Of a stretch of 64,000 bases of DNA, positions 8,128 through 17,860 are shown one piece after another; position 1 is the stretch's first letter; the number at the start of each line of letters is the position of its first letter. Source of the stretch: Paracoccus aerius (GTDB lineage Bacteria; Pseudomonadota; Alphaproteobacteria; Rhodobacterales; Rhodobacteraceae); assembly GCF_014656455.1 (NCBI RefSeq), contig NZ_BNCL01000009.1:62001-126000 (forward strand), read 5' to 3'. The translations under genes were made by a program, and so were the position numbers. Below the pieces are notes generated by a model. It ran no database searches and was not told the DNA's origin. It saw only the letters and a list, made by a program, of their open reading frames with translations.

Positions 8128-10911
8128 TCAAGCCTCTGCCCGTTTCGCCCCGTCGGCAATCGCCGCGCGCAATTTCTTTTCCAAAGCGTCGCGCCTGGCT
8201 TCGCTGTGCAATTTGAGGCCGAACATATCCTTGACGTAGAAACTGTCCACCACCTGCGCGCCGAAAGTGGCGATCACGGCGCTGACGATCTGGATGTGGT
8301 TTGCGGCCATGGTCCGCGTCAGGTCGTAAAGCAGGCCCGGACGGTCGCGGGTATCTACCTCGATGATGGTATAGATGTCGCTGCCTTCATTGTCGAAGGT
8401 GACATGGGTCGGGAACCTGAACTCGCGCGTGCGCTTCTTGGGCTTGTCGCGGGTTGCAAAGGCCTCGCGCGCCACGATCTCGCCCTTCAGCGTGCGCAGG
8501 ATCGTCTGGCGCAGCTTGGGCAGGCGGTCCTCGTCAAAGGGGCTGCCGTCGGGATCCTGCACCCAGAAGACAGCCGTCGCGAAGCCGTCGCGGGTTGTAT
8601 AGGTCCGCGCATCGACGACGTTCGCCCCCATCAGCGTCAGCGCCCCGCAGAGGCGCGAGAAGATGCCCGGATGGTCGGCCAGCACGAAGGCTGCGCGGGT
8701 CGCGTCGCGGTCCGGATCGGCCCGCAGGTCGATGCGGATCTCGTCCGGGCCGATGCCGTTCAAGAGTTCGGCAAAGCTGGCCTGGGTCTCGGTCGGCAAG
8801 CCCGACCAGTAGTTGTCGTAATGCCGTCCCAGTTCGGCGCGGATCTCCCGGGGCTCCCAGCCCTTGGCGACCAGAAGATGGCGCAGGCTGCGCTTGGCCT
8901 CGTTCTGGCGGCGGTCGCGGTTCAGTTCCTCAAGACCGTTTTCCAGCACAAGCGCCGTCTCGGTATGCAACCTGCGCAACAGCGCCGCCTTCCAGTTGTT
9001 CCAGGTGCCCGGACCCACGCCGCGGATGTCACAGACCGTCAGCACCAGCAGCATGTCCAGCCGCCGCCGCGTCTTCACGGCCTTGGCGAAGTCGCGCAAC
9101 GTGCGGGGGTCGGCAATGTCGCGCTTCTGCGCCACGTCCGACATCAGCAGGTGGTTGCGGACCAGCCATTCGACTGTCTCGATCTCGTCCTGCGGAAAGC
9201 CGAAGCGCGCCGCGATCCGCCGCGCCAGCCGCGCGCCCAGGATCGAGTGATCCTCGCGCCGGCCCTTGCCGATGTCGTGCAGCAGCACCGCCAGGTAAAG
9301 GACGCGGCGGTTGATGCCGGACTCCATGATCTCGCTGGACAGGGGCAGGTCATCGGGATGCTCGCCCCGCTCGATCTCGGCAAGGGCGGCGACGCATTGG
9401 ATGGAATGTTCGTCGACGGTATAGTGGTGATACATGTTGAATTGCATCATCGCCACGACCGGCTCGAATTCCGGGATGAAGGCGGCAAGCACCCCCAGTT
9501 CGTTCATGCGCCGCAGCCCGCGCTCGGGATTGCCGTGCTTCAGCAGCAGATCCATGAAGATGTGGATCGCCTCGGGATCGCTGCGGACCTTGTCGTCGAT
9601 GAGGTCCAGATTCGCGGCCACCAGCCGCATCGCGTCGGGGTGGATCAGGATGCCGGTGCGCAGGGCTTCCTCGAACAGGCGCAGGATGTTCAGGGGATCG
9701 CGCAGGAATTCGGCATCGTCCGTGATGCTGAGGCGGCCGTGACTGTCGGTGAAGCCTTCGCGCATCTTGCGGCGGCGGCGGAACAGGCGGCCCAGAAAGG
9801 GGGCGCTGCGAACGTGCCGTGCCTCGAGCTCGGTCAGGAAGACGCGGGTCAGTTCACCCACATGGGTGGCGTGCCGGAAGTAATCCTGCATGAAATACTC
9901 GACCCCGCGCCGGGCCGAGGTGTCGCGATAGCCCATGCGACGCGCGACCTCGACCTGCATGTCGAAGGACAGGACATCCACCGGGCGGCCTGCGATCAGG
10001 TGCAGGTGGCAGCGCACGGCCCAAAGGAAATCCTCGGCCTGCCAGAACGCCAGGTGTTCTTCCCGCGTGAAGACGCCCAGGTCGACCAGTTCGACGGCCC
10101 GGTCGACGCGATGGATGTATTTTGCGATCCAGTACAGGGTCTGAAGGTCGCGCAGCCCGCCCTTGCCTTCCTTGACGTTGGGTTCAAGGACATAGCGTTG
10201 CCCGCCCTGGCGCTGATGGCGGGCCGAACGCTCCTCGAGCTTGGCCTCGATGAACTCCGGCACGGTTCTTGAAAAAAGCTCGACCCAAAGACGTTCGCGC
10301 AGTTCCTCGGCCAAGGGGGCGTGGCCCGTGACCAGCCGGTGTTCGACCAGCGAGGTGCGGATGGTCATGTCCCCCGCGCCCAGGCGGATGCAGTCGTCCA
10401 CGCTGCGGATCGAATAGCCGATCTTCAGCTTCAGATCCCACAGGACATACAGCATGGATTCGACCACGCTTTCGGCCCAGGCCGTGATCTTCCACGGCGT
10501 CAGGAACAGCAGGTCCAGATCCGAGGCGGGCGCCATTTCGGCCCTGCCATAGCCGCCGACGCCCAGCACGGCCAGCCGCTCGGCCTCGGACTGTGATCGC
10601 TGGGGATGCAGCCAGACCGTCGCCACATGATGGGTGGCGATCACGATGCCGTCGGTCAGGCTGGCGATGGCGCGGACGGTTTCGCGGGCGGCGCGAGGGT
10701 GGCTGGCCAAGCCCGCCTCGATCGCGCGCATGGCCTCGGCCCGCGCGTCCGAAAGGACGGCCACGGTGCGGGCGCGAATGTCGCGTCGGTCGGTCAGGCC
10801 GTTCAGCGCCGCGTCCAGCATCGGAAGGAAGCTGTCGGGGTCGAAGAGGGGATGCGCCCCGGACAATGCCGGGGCGCTTTGCAGGATCGCAGTGTCGACG
10901 CGCTGGGCCAA
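8128..10911 (-). CDS. glnD: Bifunctional PII uridylyltransferase / uridylyl-removing enzyme
   Basis: The 927-residue protein is the nitrogen sensor that adds and removes UMP on PII proteins according to glutamine. The nucleotidyltransferase motif GGYGRAEMAPASDLDLLF lies near residue 120, the HD hydrolase motif VLLHDIGKGR near the middle, and two ACT domains, which bind glutamine, fill the last 200 residues. The start appears to be TTG, 2 bases after the stop of the upstream lpoA-like gene, and no ATG occurs close by. The close spacing on both sides suggests co-transcription with the cell-wall genes lpoA-like and murJ. Confidence 0.95.
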   Translation of the reverse strand: MAQRVDTAILQSAPALSGAHPLFDPDSFLPMLDAALNGLTDRRDIRARTVAVLSDARAEAMRAIEAGLASHPRAARETVRAIASLTDGIVIATHHVATVWLHPQRSQSEAERLAVLGVGGYGRAEMAPASDLDLLFLTPWKITAWAESVVESMLYVLWDLKLKIGYSIRSVDDCIRLGAGDMTIRTSLVEHRLVTGHAPLAEELRERLWVELFSRTVPEFIEAKLEERSARHQRQGGQRYVLEPNVKEGKGGLRDLQTLYWIAKYIHRVDRAVELVDLGVFTREEHLAFWQAEDFLWAVRCHLHLIAGRPVDVLSFDMQVEVARRMGYRDTSARRGVEYFMQDYFRHATHVGELTRVFLTELEARHVRSAPFLGRLFRRRRKMREGFTDSHGRLSITDDAEFLRDPLNILRLFEEALRTGILIHPDAMRLVAANLDLIDDKVRSDPEAIHIFMDLLLKHGNPERGLRRMNELGVLAAFIPEFEPVVAMMQFNMYHHYTVDEHSIQCVAALAEIERGEHPDDLPLSSEIMESGINRRVLYLAVLLHDIGKGRREDHSILGARLARRIAARFGFPQDEIETVEWLVRNHLLMSDVAQKRDIADPRTLRDFAKAVKTRRRLDMLLVLTVCDIRGVGPGTWNNWKAALLRRLHTETALVLENGLEELNRDRRQNEAKRSLRHLLVAKGWEPREIRAELGRHYDNYWSGLPTETQASFAELLNGIGPDEIRIDLRADPDRDATRAAFVLADHPGIFSRLCGALTLMGANVVDARTYTTRDGFATAVFWVQDPDGSPFDEDRLPKLRQTILRTLKGEIVAREAFATRDKPKKRTREFRFPTHVTFDNEGSDIYTIIEVDTRDRPGLLYDLTRTMAANHIQIVSAVIATFGAQVVDSFYVKDMFGLKLHSEARRDALEKKLRAAIADGAKRAEA

Positions 10912-10913
10912 GA

Positions 10914-12122
10914 TCAGAACCCGGCGCCACCAAAGCCGCGCTGTGCGGGATCGAGGATCACCAGCCGGTTGCCGCGGAGCGTCGCAACGGCAAGCGCCCG
11001 TTCCGACGTGCCGTCGGGCCGCAGGCGGAAGACGCCGCCGACGCCGGCAAAGCCCGCGCGCTGCGTCAGCCCTGTCGTCGTCAGCGCGTTGCGCTGCCCG
11101 CCGCGCACCAGGGACGAGATCGCCGCGACGCCGTCATAGGCAAGGCTTGCCAGTTCGTGCGGCTGCTCGCCATAGGCGCTGCGATAGCGGGCGTCGAACT
11201 GCGCGCGCAGGCCTTGGTCCGGGATCGCGAACCATCCTTCCTGCAACTGCGGCAAGGAGGCCCGGGCAGGGGGCTGGTCCCAGCGGGTCAGGCCCATCAT
11301 CTGCGTGACCGGCGATCGGACGCCGGCCGCGGCCAGCTTTTCCGTTAGATAGGGCAGAACGGCCTGGTTGTTGGCGGTCATGAAGACGGCATCGACCTGA
11401 CCCGACTGCGCCGCAGCAGCGATCTGTGGGACCACGGCGTCGATCCCCGTGACCGAGACCGGGTGGTTGATCCGGCCTGCCATCCGCGCGCCGTTGCGGG
11501 CGATCGCGGTCTCGATCGCGCGGCCGCCGATCTGGCCCGCGACGTCATCCTCGGCCACGACAAAGACGTTGCGCTTGCCCTGGCGGACGCCGAAGCCCAC
11601 CAGCCGGTCCGCGATGTTGGCGAAGCTGTTGCCCAGGATGAAGACGTTGCCACCCGCGATCTCGGCATTGTTCGAAAAGGACAGCACGTTGATGTTGCGC
11701 GGCCGCATGGCGTTGCCCACGGCATTCGCGCCTTCGGCAAACAGCGGACCGACGATGATCTGCGCGCCTGCGTCGGCGGCCGCATTGGCCTGGGCCACGG
11801 CTTGTTCCGTGCTGGTGCCGGTATCATAAACGCGCAGGTCGATGCTGGCGCCCTGGGCATCGGCCGCAGCCATCCGCGCCGCGTTCTTCAGGCTGCGCGA
11901 CAGCCATTCCAGATCCGCCGATCCGCTGCCGCCGGGCGCCAGAAGCGCGACCCGCACCGGCTCTCCTGGATTGATGAGCGGGCCAATAGCCGGCCCGCTT
12001 GCCTGCTGCGACCCGCCGGTAGGTTCGCAAGCGGCAAGCACGAAGGCCGACAGGATCGCAGCGGTGCGCGCGACGATGCGGCGCAATCCGGTGCCAGGCC
12101 GGGTTGTTGCGGAAACGACCAT
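10914..12122 (-). CDS. Penicillin-binding protein activator, LpoA-like lipoprotein
   Basis: The 402-residue product starts MVVSATTRPGTGLRR and has a lipoprotein signal ending in the lipobox LAAC with Cys32. The rest is a type I periplasmic-binding fold (VRVALLAPGGSGSADLEW, QIIVGPLFAEGANAV), as in the LpoA C-terminal domain and Leu/Ile/Val-binding proteins. It probably sits at the outer membrane and may stimulate a bifunctional peptidoglycan synthase, by analogy with LpoA. The longer open frame upstream lacks a signal peptide, so the ATG at 12122 is chosen. It diverges from rsmI and leads the glnD-murJ group. Confidence 0.85.
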   Translation of the reverse strand: MVVSATTRPGTGLRRIVARTAAILSAFVLAACEPTGGSQQASGPAIGPLINPGEPVRVALLAPGGSGSADLEWLSRSLKNAARMAAADAQGASIDLRVYDTGTSTEQAVAQANAAADAGAQIIVGPLFAEGANAVGNAMRPRNINVLSFSNNAEIAGGNVFILGNSFANIADRLVGFGVRQGKRNVFVVAEDDVAGQIGGRAIETAIARNGARMAGRINHPVSVTGIDAVVPQIAAAAQSGQVDAVFMTANNQAVLPYLTEKLAAAGVRSPVTQMMGLTRWDQPPARASLPQLQEGWFAIPDQGLRAQFDARYRSAYGEQPHELASLAYDGVAAISSLVRGGQRNALTTTGLTQRAGFAGVGGVFRLRPDGTSERALAVATLRGNRLVILDPAQRGFGGAGF

Positions 12123-12212
12123 ATGAATTTTCCCTGCTGTAGGATATCGGGCGAGCTTGGGCCAGCCTAGGACCATCGGTCCGGCTTGGCAATCAGTCGG
12201 AAGGAGAAGGCG

Positions 12213-13118
12213 ATGACCGAGAAACGCGACGAAATCCAGCCCGCGCATCGCCTTGCGGCCCATGTCGAGGTGCCCAGGCTGGACAACGGGCTTTACCTCG
12301 TGGCGACGCCAATCGGCACGGCGCGAGACATCACGTTGCGCGCCCTGGACGTGCTGAACGGCGCGGACGTTCTAGCGGCCGAGGACACGCGGGTGCTGCG
12401 CCAGCTTCTGGACATCCATGGCATTCCCCTGCGCGGGCGGCGGATCGCCCCCTATCACGACCACAACGGCGAACGCGCCCGGCCCGGGCTGATGGCCGCC
12501 CTGGCAGAGGGGGCAAGCATCGCCTATGCCTCGGATGCCGGGACGCCGCTGGTGGCCGATCCAGGCTATCGCCTGGCGCGCGAAGTGGCCGAGGCGGGCT
12601 ACCGCGTCCATGCGGTTCCCGGCCCCTCGGCCCCCTTGGCGGCGTTGAGCCTGTCGGGACTGCCCAGCGACCGCTTCCTGTTCCTGGGGTTTCCGCCTTC
12701 GACCAAGGGTGCAAGGATGACCTGGCTGCGGCACTGGATGGCGGTCGACGCCACGCTGATCCTGTTCGAGAGCCCGCGGCGCGTTAACCAGACATTGAAG
12801 GAGATGTGCGAGGTTGACCCGAATCGTCCTACAGTGGTGGCACGCGAGCTGACCAAGAAGTTCGAGGAAGTGATCCGGGGATCCGCCGCCGATTTGGCCG
12901 CCGATCCGCGCATGGCCGCCCTGAAGGGCGAGGTGGTGATGCTGCTGGACCGCCCCACGGCGGTACAGGCCGATGACGATGTGGTCAGGACCGCGCTGCA
13001 GGCGCGGCTGGGGGCTATGACGGTGAAAGACGCCGCCCGAGAGGTGGCAGGGGAACTGGGAATGGCACGGCGCGATGTTTATCAGATCGCGCTGGGTATG
13101 GCTGAAGATAGGAATTGA
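12213..13118 (+). CDS. rsmI: 16S rRNA (cytidine(1402)-2'-O)-methyltransferase
   Basis: The 301-residue protein has the tetrapyrrole-methylase-like fold: GLYLVATPIGTARDITLRA at the start, AAEDTRVLRQLL, YASDAGTPLVADPGYRL and VPGPSAPLAALSLSGL. RsmI methylates C1402 in the decoding centre. ATG at 12213 is preceded by AAGGAG at 12201, better than a TTG 27 bases upstream. Its TGA overlaps the next ATG (TGATG), so translation of yraN is probably coupled. Confidence 0.95.
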   Translation: MTEKRDEIQPAHRLAAHVEVPRLDNGLYLVATPIGTARDITLRALDVLNGADVLAAEDTRVLRQLLDIHGIPLRGRRIAPYHDHNGERARPGLMAALAEGASIAYASDAGTPLVADPGYRLAREVAEAGYRVHAVPGPSAPLAALSLSGLPSDRFLFLGFPPSTKGARMTWLRHWMAVDATLILFESPRRVNQTLKEMCEVDPNRPTVVARELTKKFEEVIRGSAADLAADPRMAALKGEVVMLLDRPTAVQADDDVVRTALQARLGAMTVKDAAREVAGELGMARRDVYQIALGMAEDRN

Positions 13119-13561
13119 TGATGGGTCACATTGCAAGACCGCTGGATCTTCCATGGGCATTGCCTGTCCCATCCAGGCAGGCATCGCCCTTGCGGAAGGC
13201 ACGGGGACACATGGCAAACCTGTCCGGCAGCCTTGCGGAGGAGAGCGTTGCGCGCCTGCTGGAACGGCGGGGCATGTCGATCCTTGCGCGCCGCTGGCGT
13301 GGCAAGGCAGGCGAGATCGACGTGATTGCCCGCGATGGATCCTGCCTGGTGTTCGTCGAGGTCAAGCAATCTTCGACACATGAGGCAGCCGCAGCCAGGC
13401 TGGGGGCCGCGCAGCAGGGGCGCATCATGCGCGCGGCATTGGAGTATTGCGAGTCGCTGGGACAGGGATTGTTGCCTGAAATGCGCTTTGACGCTGCCTT
13501 GGCCGACGCGCAGGGCCGGATCGAGATCCTGGAACGCGCCTTCGAGGAATGCTGTGCCTGA
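13118..13561 (+). CDS. YraN family endonuclease-like protein (UPF0102)
   Basis: The product (147 residues from the overlapping ATG) contains RRWRGKAGEIDVIARDG, LVFVEVKQS and a conserved AGEID..FVEVK pattern typical of the YraN/UPF0102 restriction-endonuclease-like fold. The family is widespread next to rsmI and its function is not established. The N-terminal 31 residues are not family-like, so translation could instead begin at the ATG at 13211, giving 116 residues, the usual length. Confidence 0.88.
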   Translation: MMGHIARPLDLPWALPVPSRQASPLRKARGHMANLSGSLAEESVARLLERRGMSILARRWRGKAGEIDVIARDGSCLVFVEVKQSSTHEAAAARLGAAQQGRIMRAALEYCESLGQGLLPEMRFDAALADAQGRIEILERAFEECCA

Positions 13562-13656
13562 TCAGCAACGGCGGCATTGATGAGGCATCCACTTACTTTA
13601 GCTGCCTTGCACGGCGTAAGGATATCATCTGCGGGTGCCGTCGCGAAAGGTCAGGG

Positions 13657-14004
13657 ATGAGGCGCTTCGATCATCATGCTGTGGGCGTCTGCCAAGGCTC
13701 GGCGCTGCTGTTCTCGGCGTTCGAGGACCAGGGCGAAATGTGGTCCGGCCATGGGCATCGACTTGTTCGCCATGCCGTCACATTCGAGGAGGCCTTTGCC
13801 GGCCCGCCGGTCGTGCATGTCTCCATTGCCATGTGGGATATCGACGGGCAGGCCAACCAGCGTGCCGACATCTGCGCAGAGGCCGTTTCCCGGACGGGCT
13901 TCGACATCCTTTTCCAGACCTGGGGCGATACGCGCGTGGCGCGGATCCGGGCCGAATGGCTGGCCATTGGTCCGGTGGCGCATCTGGACGATTTCAGCCT
14001 CTAG
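13657..14004 (+). CDS. H-type lectin domain protein
   Basis: The 115-residue protein starts MRRFDHHAVGVCQGSALLF. Segments FEEAFAGPPVVHVSIAMWDID and FDILFQTWGDTRVARIRAEWLAIG match the H-type lectin fold: a beta sandwich that binds N-acetylgalactosamine in animals and is found in scattered bacterial proteins of unknown role. No signal peptide is present. The frame runs upstream into yraN, but the ATG at 13657 gives the compact domain. Its stop shares CTAG with the convergent hydrolase gene. Confidence 0.75.
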   Translation: MRRFDHHAVGVCQGSALLFSAFEDQGEMWSGHGHRLVRHAVTFEEAFAGPPVVHVSIAMWDIDGQANQRADICAEAVSRTGFDILFQTWGDTRVARIRAEWLAIGPVAHLDDFSL

Positions 14005-14777
14005 GCCCGGTCAAGGTTCAGGGCGATCAGCCCCGCCGTCTGGTCCGCATGGGTCAGCGGAAGCATATGCCCTGCCGACGGCACTATCGCCCGCCCAACA
14101 TCGGCCAGGCGTGGCGCCAGGGCATCCGCGATCCGGTGGATGACAAGGGGGCTGTCCTGCCCTAGGATGATCATGACCGGGGCATCGATGGTTTCCAGCC
14201 TTCCCTCGTCCAGGATCCCTGCGCGGTCCCGTGTCAGGGTCTCATCGGTGTCGACCACCAGCTTGATCTGATCTGCCATGGCCCGTCGGGTGGCTGGGGG
14301 CAAGCTGTCGAAGGGCGCTGCGCCCCAGATGTCGATAAAGGCGCGCGCGGCATCGTCGTCACGCCCCTGGGCGATCATTTCGGCCATTGTTTGGTCGCGG
14401 GTGATCTGCTCGGCGTCGGGTGCTGCGGCAAAGAGCACCGGCTCGATCAGGGTCAGGCTTCGCACGGCTTCGGGCGCGGCGACGGCGATGCGCAGGGCGA
14501 CCGTCGCGCCCAGACTGTGCCCGATCAGGTCCAGCGGCCGGTCGATGAAGCTGGCCGCGATCCGGGTGACCGAGGTGTGGAAGTCCGGCCCCTGGGGCTG
14601 GGGCTCCCACGGATCGCTGCGCCCATGGCCGGGCATGTCGAAACCCGCCAGATCGATCCGTCCTTCCAGGCGACCTGCGATCGGGCCCCAATAGGCGCCG
14701 TTGCCCATCATGCAATGCAGGGCCAGGGCGGGGCGATCCCGGTCGCCCGCCCAATGCCGCTTGTAGATGCCGGTCAT
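14001..14777 (-). CDS. Alpha/beta fold hydrolase
   Basis: The 258-residue protein shows the alpha/beta hydrolase layout: LALHCMMGNGAYWGPIA (oxyanion loop), AGFDMPGHGRSD, nucleophile elbow IGHSLGAT with the serine near residue 97, and a late GQDSP...SAGHMLPL segment with the acid and histidine. The substrate cannot be named. It overlaps the upstream isomerase gene by ATGA, which points to coupled translation. Confidence 0.85.
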   Translation of the reverse strand: MTGIYKRHWAGDRDRPALALHCMMGNGAYWGPIAGRLEGRIDLAGFDMPGHGRSDPWEPQPQGPDFHTSVTRIAASFIDRPLDLIGHSLGATVALRIAVAAPEAVRSLTLIEPVLFAAAPDAEQITRDQTMAEMIAQGRDDDAARAFIDIWGAAPFDSLPPATRRAMADQIKLVVDTDETLTRDRAGILDEGRLETIDAPVMIILGQDSPLVIHRIADALAPRLADVGRAIVPSAGHMLPLTHADQTAGLIALNLDRA

Positions 14778-15373
14778 AGCGAGGCGAGGTGACGGTCGAG
14801 GAAGTCGAGCCGGTCCTGCCCCCAGAACTTCTGTCCGCTTTCCCGGACCACGTAGAAGGGCGCGCCGAAGACCCCGGCCTCGACCGCCTGTTCAAGGTTA
14901 CGGCCGTATGTCTCGGCGCCCACGAACAACCCGCTGTCCGCAAGTGAGGCATCGAAGCCATGCGCCGACAGGACCTCGCGGATGGTCGCGTCGTCGCTGA
15001 TGTCGCGCTCTTCGGCCCAGACGGCGCGGAGGAAGCCCTGGACCAGCCCGCCGATGTCGCCGCCGCCCGCCTCCTGCGCCGCGATGATCGCATAGGACGA
15101 GGGCGCCATGTTCACCGGCCAGAAGGCGGGCTTCAGGTTCAGGGGCATGTCCAGATGCGCGGCCCAGCGGGGCAGTTCCTGGGCACGGTATTCCATGCGG
15201 CTGGGATGGCGGTTCGCGGGCCGCACGCCGCCCGTCCGGTCGAACAGTTGCAACAGATCCAGCGGCTTGTAGGTGATCGTCGCGCCGTGGCGTTCCGCGA
15301 TCCGCTCCAGTCGGTCCCCGGCCAGGTAGGCCCAAGGGCTGATGGTCCCCAGATAGTAGTCGATATTGGCCAT
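14774..15373 (-). CDS. 2-hydroxychromene-2-carboxylate isomerase family (DsbA-like, kappa GST)
   Basis: The 199-residue protein begins MANIDYYLGTISPWAYLAG, with the Ser of the SPWAYL motif in the place where thioredoxin-fold enzymes have Cys, as in kappa-class glutathione transferases and HCCA isomerases. GVFGAPFYVV near residue 170 is the cis-proline loop. Named members isomerise a naphthalene-degradation intermediate; here no aromatic pathway genes are near, so a glutathione-linked role is as likely. It is coupled to the downstream hydrolase. Confidence 0.82.
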   Translation of the reverse strand: MANIDYYLGTISPWAYLAGDRLERIAERHGATITYKPLDLLQLFDRTGGVRPANRHPSRMEYRAQELPRWAAHLDMPLNLKPAFWPVNMAPSSYAIIAAQEAGGGDIGGLVQGFLRAVWAEERDISDDATIREVLSAHGFDASLADSGLFVGAETYGRNLEQAVEAGVFGAPFYVVRESGQKFWGQDRLDFLDRHLASL

Positions 15374-15460
15374 AAAGACGATCCTTCGCGATTTGCCCGC
15401 AGGCTAGCCGGGTGGTAAGGCGGGCGCAATCTGGCGAATCCCCCGAAAAAGGCCCCCTCC

Positions 15461-16480
15461 ATGCCCGTCATGACCGAACCCAAGCTGATTTCCGGCAATG
15501 CAAACCGGACCCTTGCCGCATCCATCGCCCGGCGGATGTCGATGCATCGGGGCATGAATGTCAGCCTCTGCGACGCGAGGGTCGAGCGGTTCAACGACCA
15601 GGAAATCTTCGTCGAGGTCTATGAGAATGTCCGGGGCGAGGACATGTACATCATCCAGCCGACCTCGAATCCGGCGAACGACAACCTGATGGAGCTGATG
15701 GTCATGGCCGACGCCCTGCGCCGGTCCTCGGCCGCGCGGATCACGGCGGTCATTCCCTATTTCGGCTATGCCCGGCAGGATCGCCGGGCCAAGGCGCGCA
15801 CGCCGATCAGCGCCAAGCTGGTCGCGAACCTGCTGACCGAGGCGGGGATCGACCGCGTGTTGACGCTGGACCTGCACGCGGCCCAGATCCAGGGCTTCTT
15901 CGACATTCCGGTGGACAACCTTTATGCCGCGCCGGTCTTCGCGCTTGACGTGCAGCATCATTTCAAGGGGCGGATGCAGGACCTGATGGTGGTGTCGCCC
16001 GACGTGGGCGGCGTGGCACGGGCGCGCGAACTGGCGACCCGGATCGGCGCGCCCTTGTCGATCGTGGACAAGCGCCGGGAAAAGGCCGGCGAGGTGGCCG
16101 AGATGACCGTGATCGGCGATGTGGAAGGCAAGGTCTGCATCATCGTCGACGATATCTGCGACACGGCCGGCACGCTGGTGAAGGCCGCCCAGACCCTGAT
16201 CGACAGCGGTGCGACCGAGGTCCATGCCTATATCACCCACGGCGTCCTGTCCGGCCCCGCTGTGGAACGGGTCAGCAAATCCGTGATGAAATCGCTGGTC
16301 ATCACCGATTCGATCCAGCCGACCGACGCGGTCAAGGCGGCCCCGAATATTCGCATCGTGCCGACCGCGCCGATGTTCACCCAGGCGATCCTGAACATCT
16401 GGAACGGCACCTCGGTCAGCAGCCTGTTCGAGACGGATACCCTGCTGCCCATTTACGAGGGGCTGTATTCCAGCCTGTGA
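15461..16480 (+). CDS. prs: Ribose-phosphate diphosphokinase
   Basis: The 339-residue enzyme makes PRPP from ribose 5-phosphate and ATP for nucleotide, histidine and tryptophan synthesis. It shows [14 protein letters not shown] start, [46 protein letters not shown] and the PRPP loop [14 protein letters not shown]. An ATG three codons in (15470) is an alternative start. An intergenic repeat core follows, then convergent purD. Confidence 0.95.
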   Translation: MPVMTEPKLISGNANRTLAASIARRMSMHRGMNVSLCDARVERFNDQEIFVEVYENVRGEDMYIIQPTSNPANDNLMELMVMADALRRSSAARITAVIPYFGYARQDRRAKARTPISAKLVANLLTEAGIDRVLTLDLHAAQIQGFFDIPVDNLYAAPVFALDVQHHFKGRMQDLMVVSPDVGGVARARELATRIGAPLSIVDKRREKAGEVAEMTVIGDVEGKVCIIVDDICDTAGTLVKAAQTLIDSGATEVHAYITHGVLSGPAVERVSKSVMKSLVITDSIQPTDAVKAAPNIRIVPTAPMFTQAILNIWNGTSVSSLFETDTLLPIYEGLYSSL

Positions 16481-16510
16481 CGCTGGCGCCTGTGGCCCCG
16501 TCGGATGCCT

Positions 16511-16541
16511 CCGGCGGGGATATCTGGGCACAGAAGATGGG
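16511..16541 (+). repeat. Intergenic repeat core, copy 2
   Basis: The 24-base core at 16518-16541 (GGATATCTGGGCACAG then AAGATGGG) matches copy 1 at 20 of 24 positions and copy 3 at 19 of 24. It lies between the stops of convergent prs and purD, close enough that its last base abuts the purD stop codon. No strong hairpin is attached here. Confidence 0.6.
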
Positions 16542-17798
16542 TCAGAGCGCGCGCCAGCCGATGTCGCGGCGGCAAAAACCCTGCGGCCAGTCGATGGCAT
16601 CGACCTGCGCATAGGCACGGCGATGGGCTTCGGCAAGCGTGGCGCCGCGCCCTGTGCAGGTCAGGACGCGGCCGCCGGTCGCGATGACCTGCCCGTCCTC
16701 TGCGGCCGTGCCGGCGTGGAAGGTCATCTCGAAACTGGTCTCGGAAAGGCTGTCCAGCCCCTTGATGATGCTGCCTTTCTGGTAGCCGCCGGGGTATCCT
16801 TGGGCAGCCATGACGACGGTCAGCGCATGATCGTCGGCCCAGTTCACGGACATCCCGGTCAACCGTCCCTCGGCACAGGCCAGCAGTAGGTCGAGGATCT
16901 GCCCCCCCAGACGCATCATCAGCACCTGGCATTCGGGATCGCCGAAGCGGACATTGTATTCTACCAGCCGGGCCCGGCCGTCCTTGATCATCAGCCCGGC
17001 ATAAAGGACGCCCTGGAAGGGCATCCCGCGGCGGGCCATTTCCGCCGCGGTGGGGCGGACGATCTGCGCCATCACCTGATCCTGCAGCGCATCGGTCAGC
17101 ACGGGGGCGGGGCTATAGGCACCCATGCCCCCGGTGTTCGGGCCGGTGTCGCCGTCACCAACGCGCTTGTGATCCTGGGCGGTGCCCAGGGCCAGGCAGT
17201 CGGTGCCGTCGCAGAGGATGAAGAAGCTGGCTTCCTCGCCCTCCATGAACTCCTCGATCACGACCGACATCTTGCCGAACTCGCCGTCGAAGATCGCGTC
17301 GATGGCCTGGTGGGCTTGATCGATGGTTTCGGCCACAGTGACACCCTTGCCGGCTGCCAGGCCGTCGGCCTTGACCACGATCGGGGCGCCCTGCGCGGTC
17401 ACGTAATCGCGGGCCGATGTTGCGTCTGTGAAGCGGGCCCAAGCGGCGGTGGGGGCGCCGCAGGCGTCGCAGATCTCCTTCGTGAAGGCCTTCGATGCCT
17501 CAAGCTGGGCTGCGGCCTGCGAGGGGCCGAAGACCAGAAATCCGGCATCGCGCAGGGCGTCGGACACGCCTGCGGCCAAGGGTGCCTCGGGTCCGATCAC
17601 CACGAAGTCGATGGCGTTTTCCTGGGCGAACTCCAGCACCTCGGCCCGAGACAGGATGTTCAGGTCGGCGCATTCCGCGACATTGGCGATGCCTGCATTG
17701 CCCGGCGCGACGATCAGGCGGTCGCATTTCGGGTTCTGCCGGATCGCCCAGGCCAACGCATGTTCGCGCCCGCCGCCGCCGAGGATCAGGATGTTCAT
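16542..17798 (-). CDS. purD: Phosphoribosylamine--glycine ligase
   Basis: The 418-residue ATP-grasp enzyme catalyses step 2 of purine synthesis. It starts MNILILGGGGREHALAW, has IVVKADGLAAGKGVTVAE in the ATP-grasp small domain, FMEGEEASFF, and PNTGGMGAYSPAP and VEYNVRFGDPECQ, all PurD signatures. The ATG at 17798 fits the family start; an upstream extension of 19 codons is not needed. It diverges from xseA with 62 bases between the starts. Confidence 0.96.
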   Translation of the reverse strand: MNILILGGGGREHALAWAIRQNPKCDRLIVAPGNAGIANVAECADLNILSRAEVLEFAQENAIDFVVIGPEAPLAAGVSDALRDAGFLVFGPSQAAAQLEASKAFTKEICDACGAPTAAWARFTDATSARDYVTAQGAPIVVKADGLAAGKGVTVAETIDQAHQAIDAIFDGEFGKMSVVIEEFMEGEEASFFILCDGTDCLALGTAQDHKRVGDGDTGPNTGGMGAYSPAPVLTDALQDQVMAQIVRPTAAEMARRGMPFQGVLYAGLMIKDGRARLVEYNVRFGDPECQVLMMRLGGQILDLLLACAEGRLTGMSVNWADDHALTVVMAAQGYPGGYQKGSIIKGLDSLSETSFEMTFHAGTAAEDGQVIATGGRVLTCTGRGATLAEAHRRAYAQVDAIDWPQGFCRRDIGWRAL

Positions 17799-17860
17799 GG
17801 GCCGCCCTTTCGCTTCTGGTCGCGGCGTTCTAGTGTGGCGCGGCGAAGGGAACAAGCCGC

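Noticed and set aside
7726..10272. Very long open frame on the plus strand opposite glnD and murJ (848 codons)
   Set aside because: In GC-rich DNA the antisense frame of real genes stays open; its translation is low complexity with no recognisable domain, while the opposite strand has clear glnD and murJ domains.
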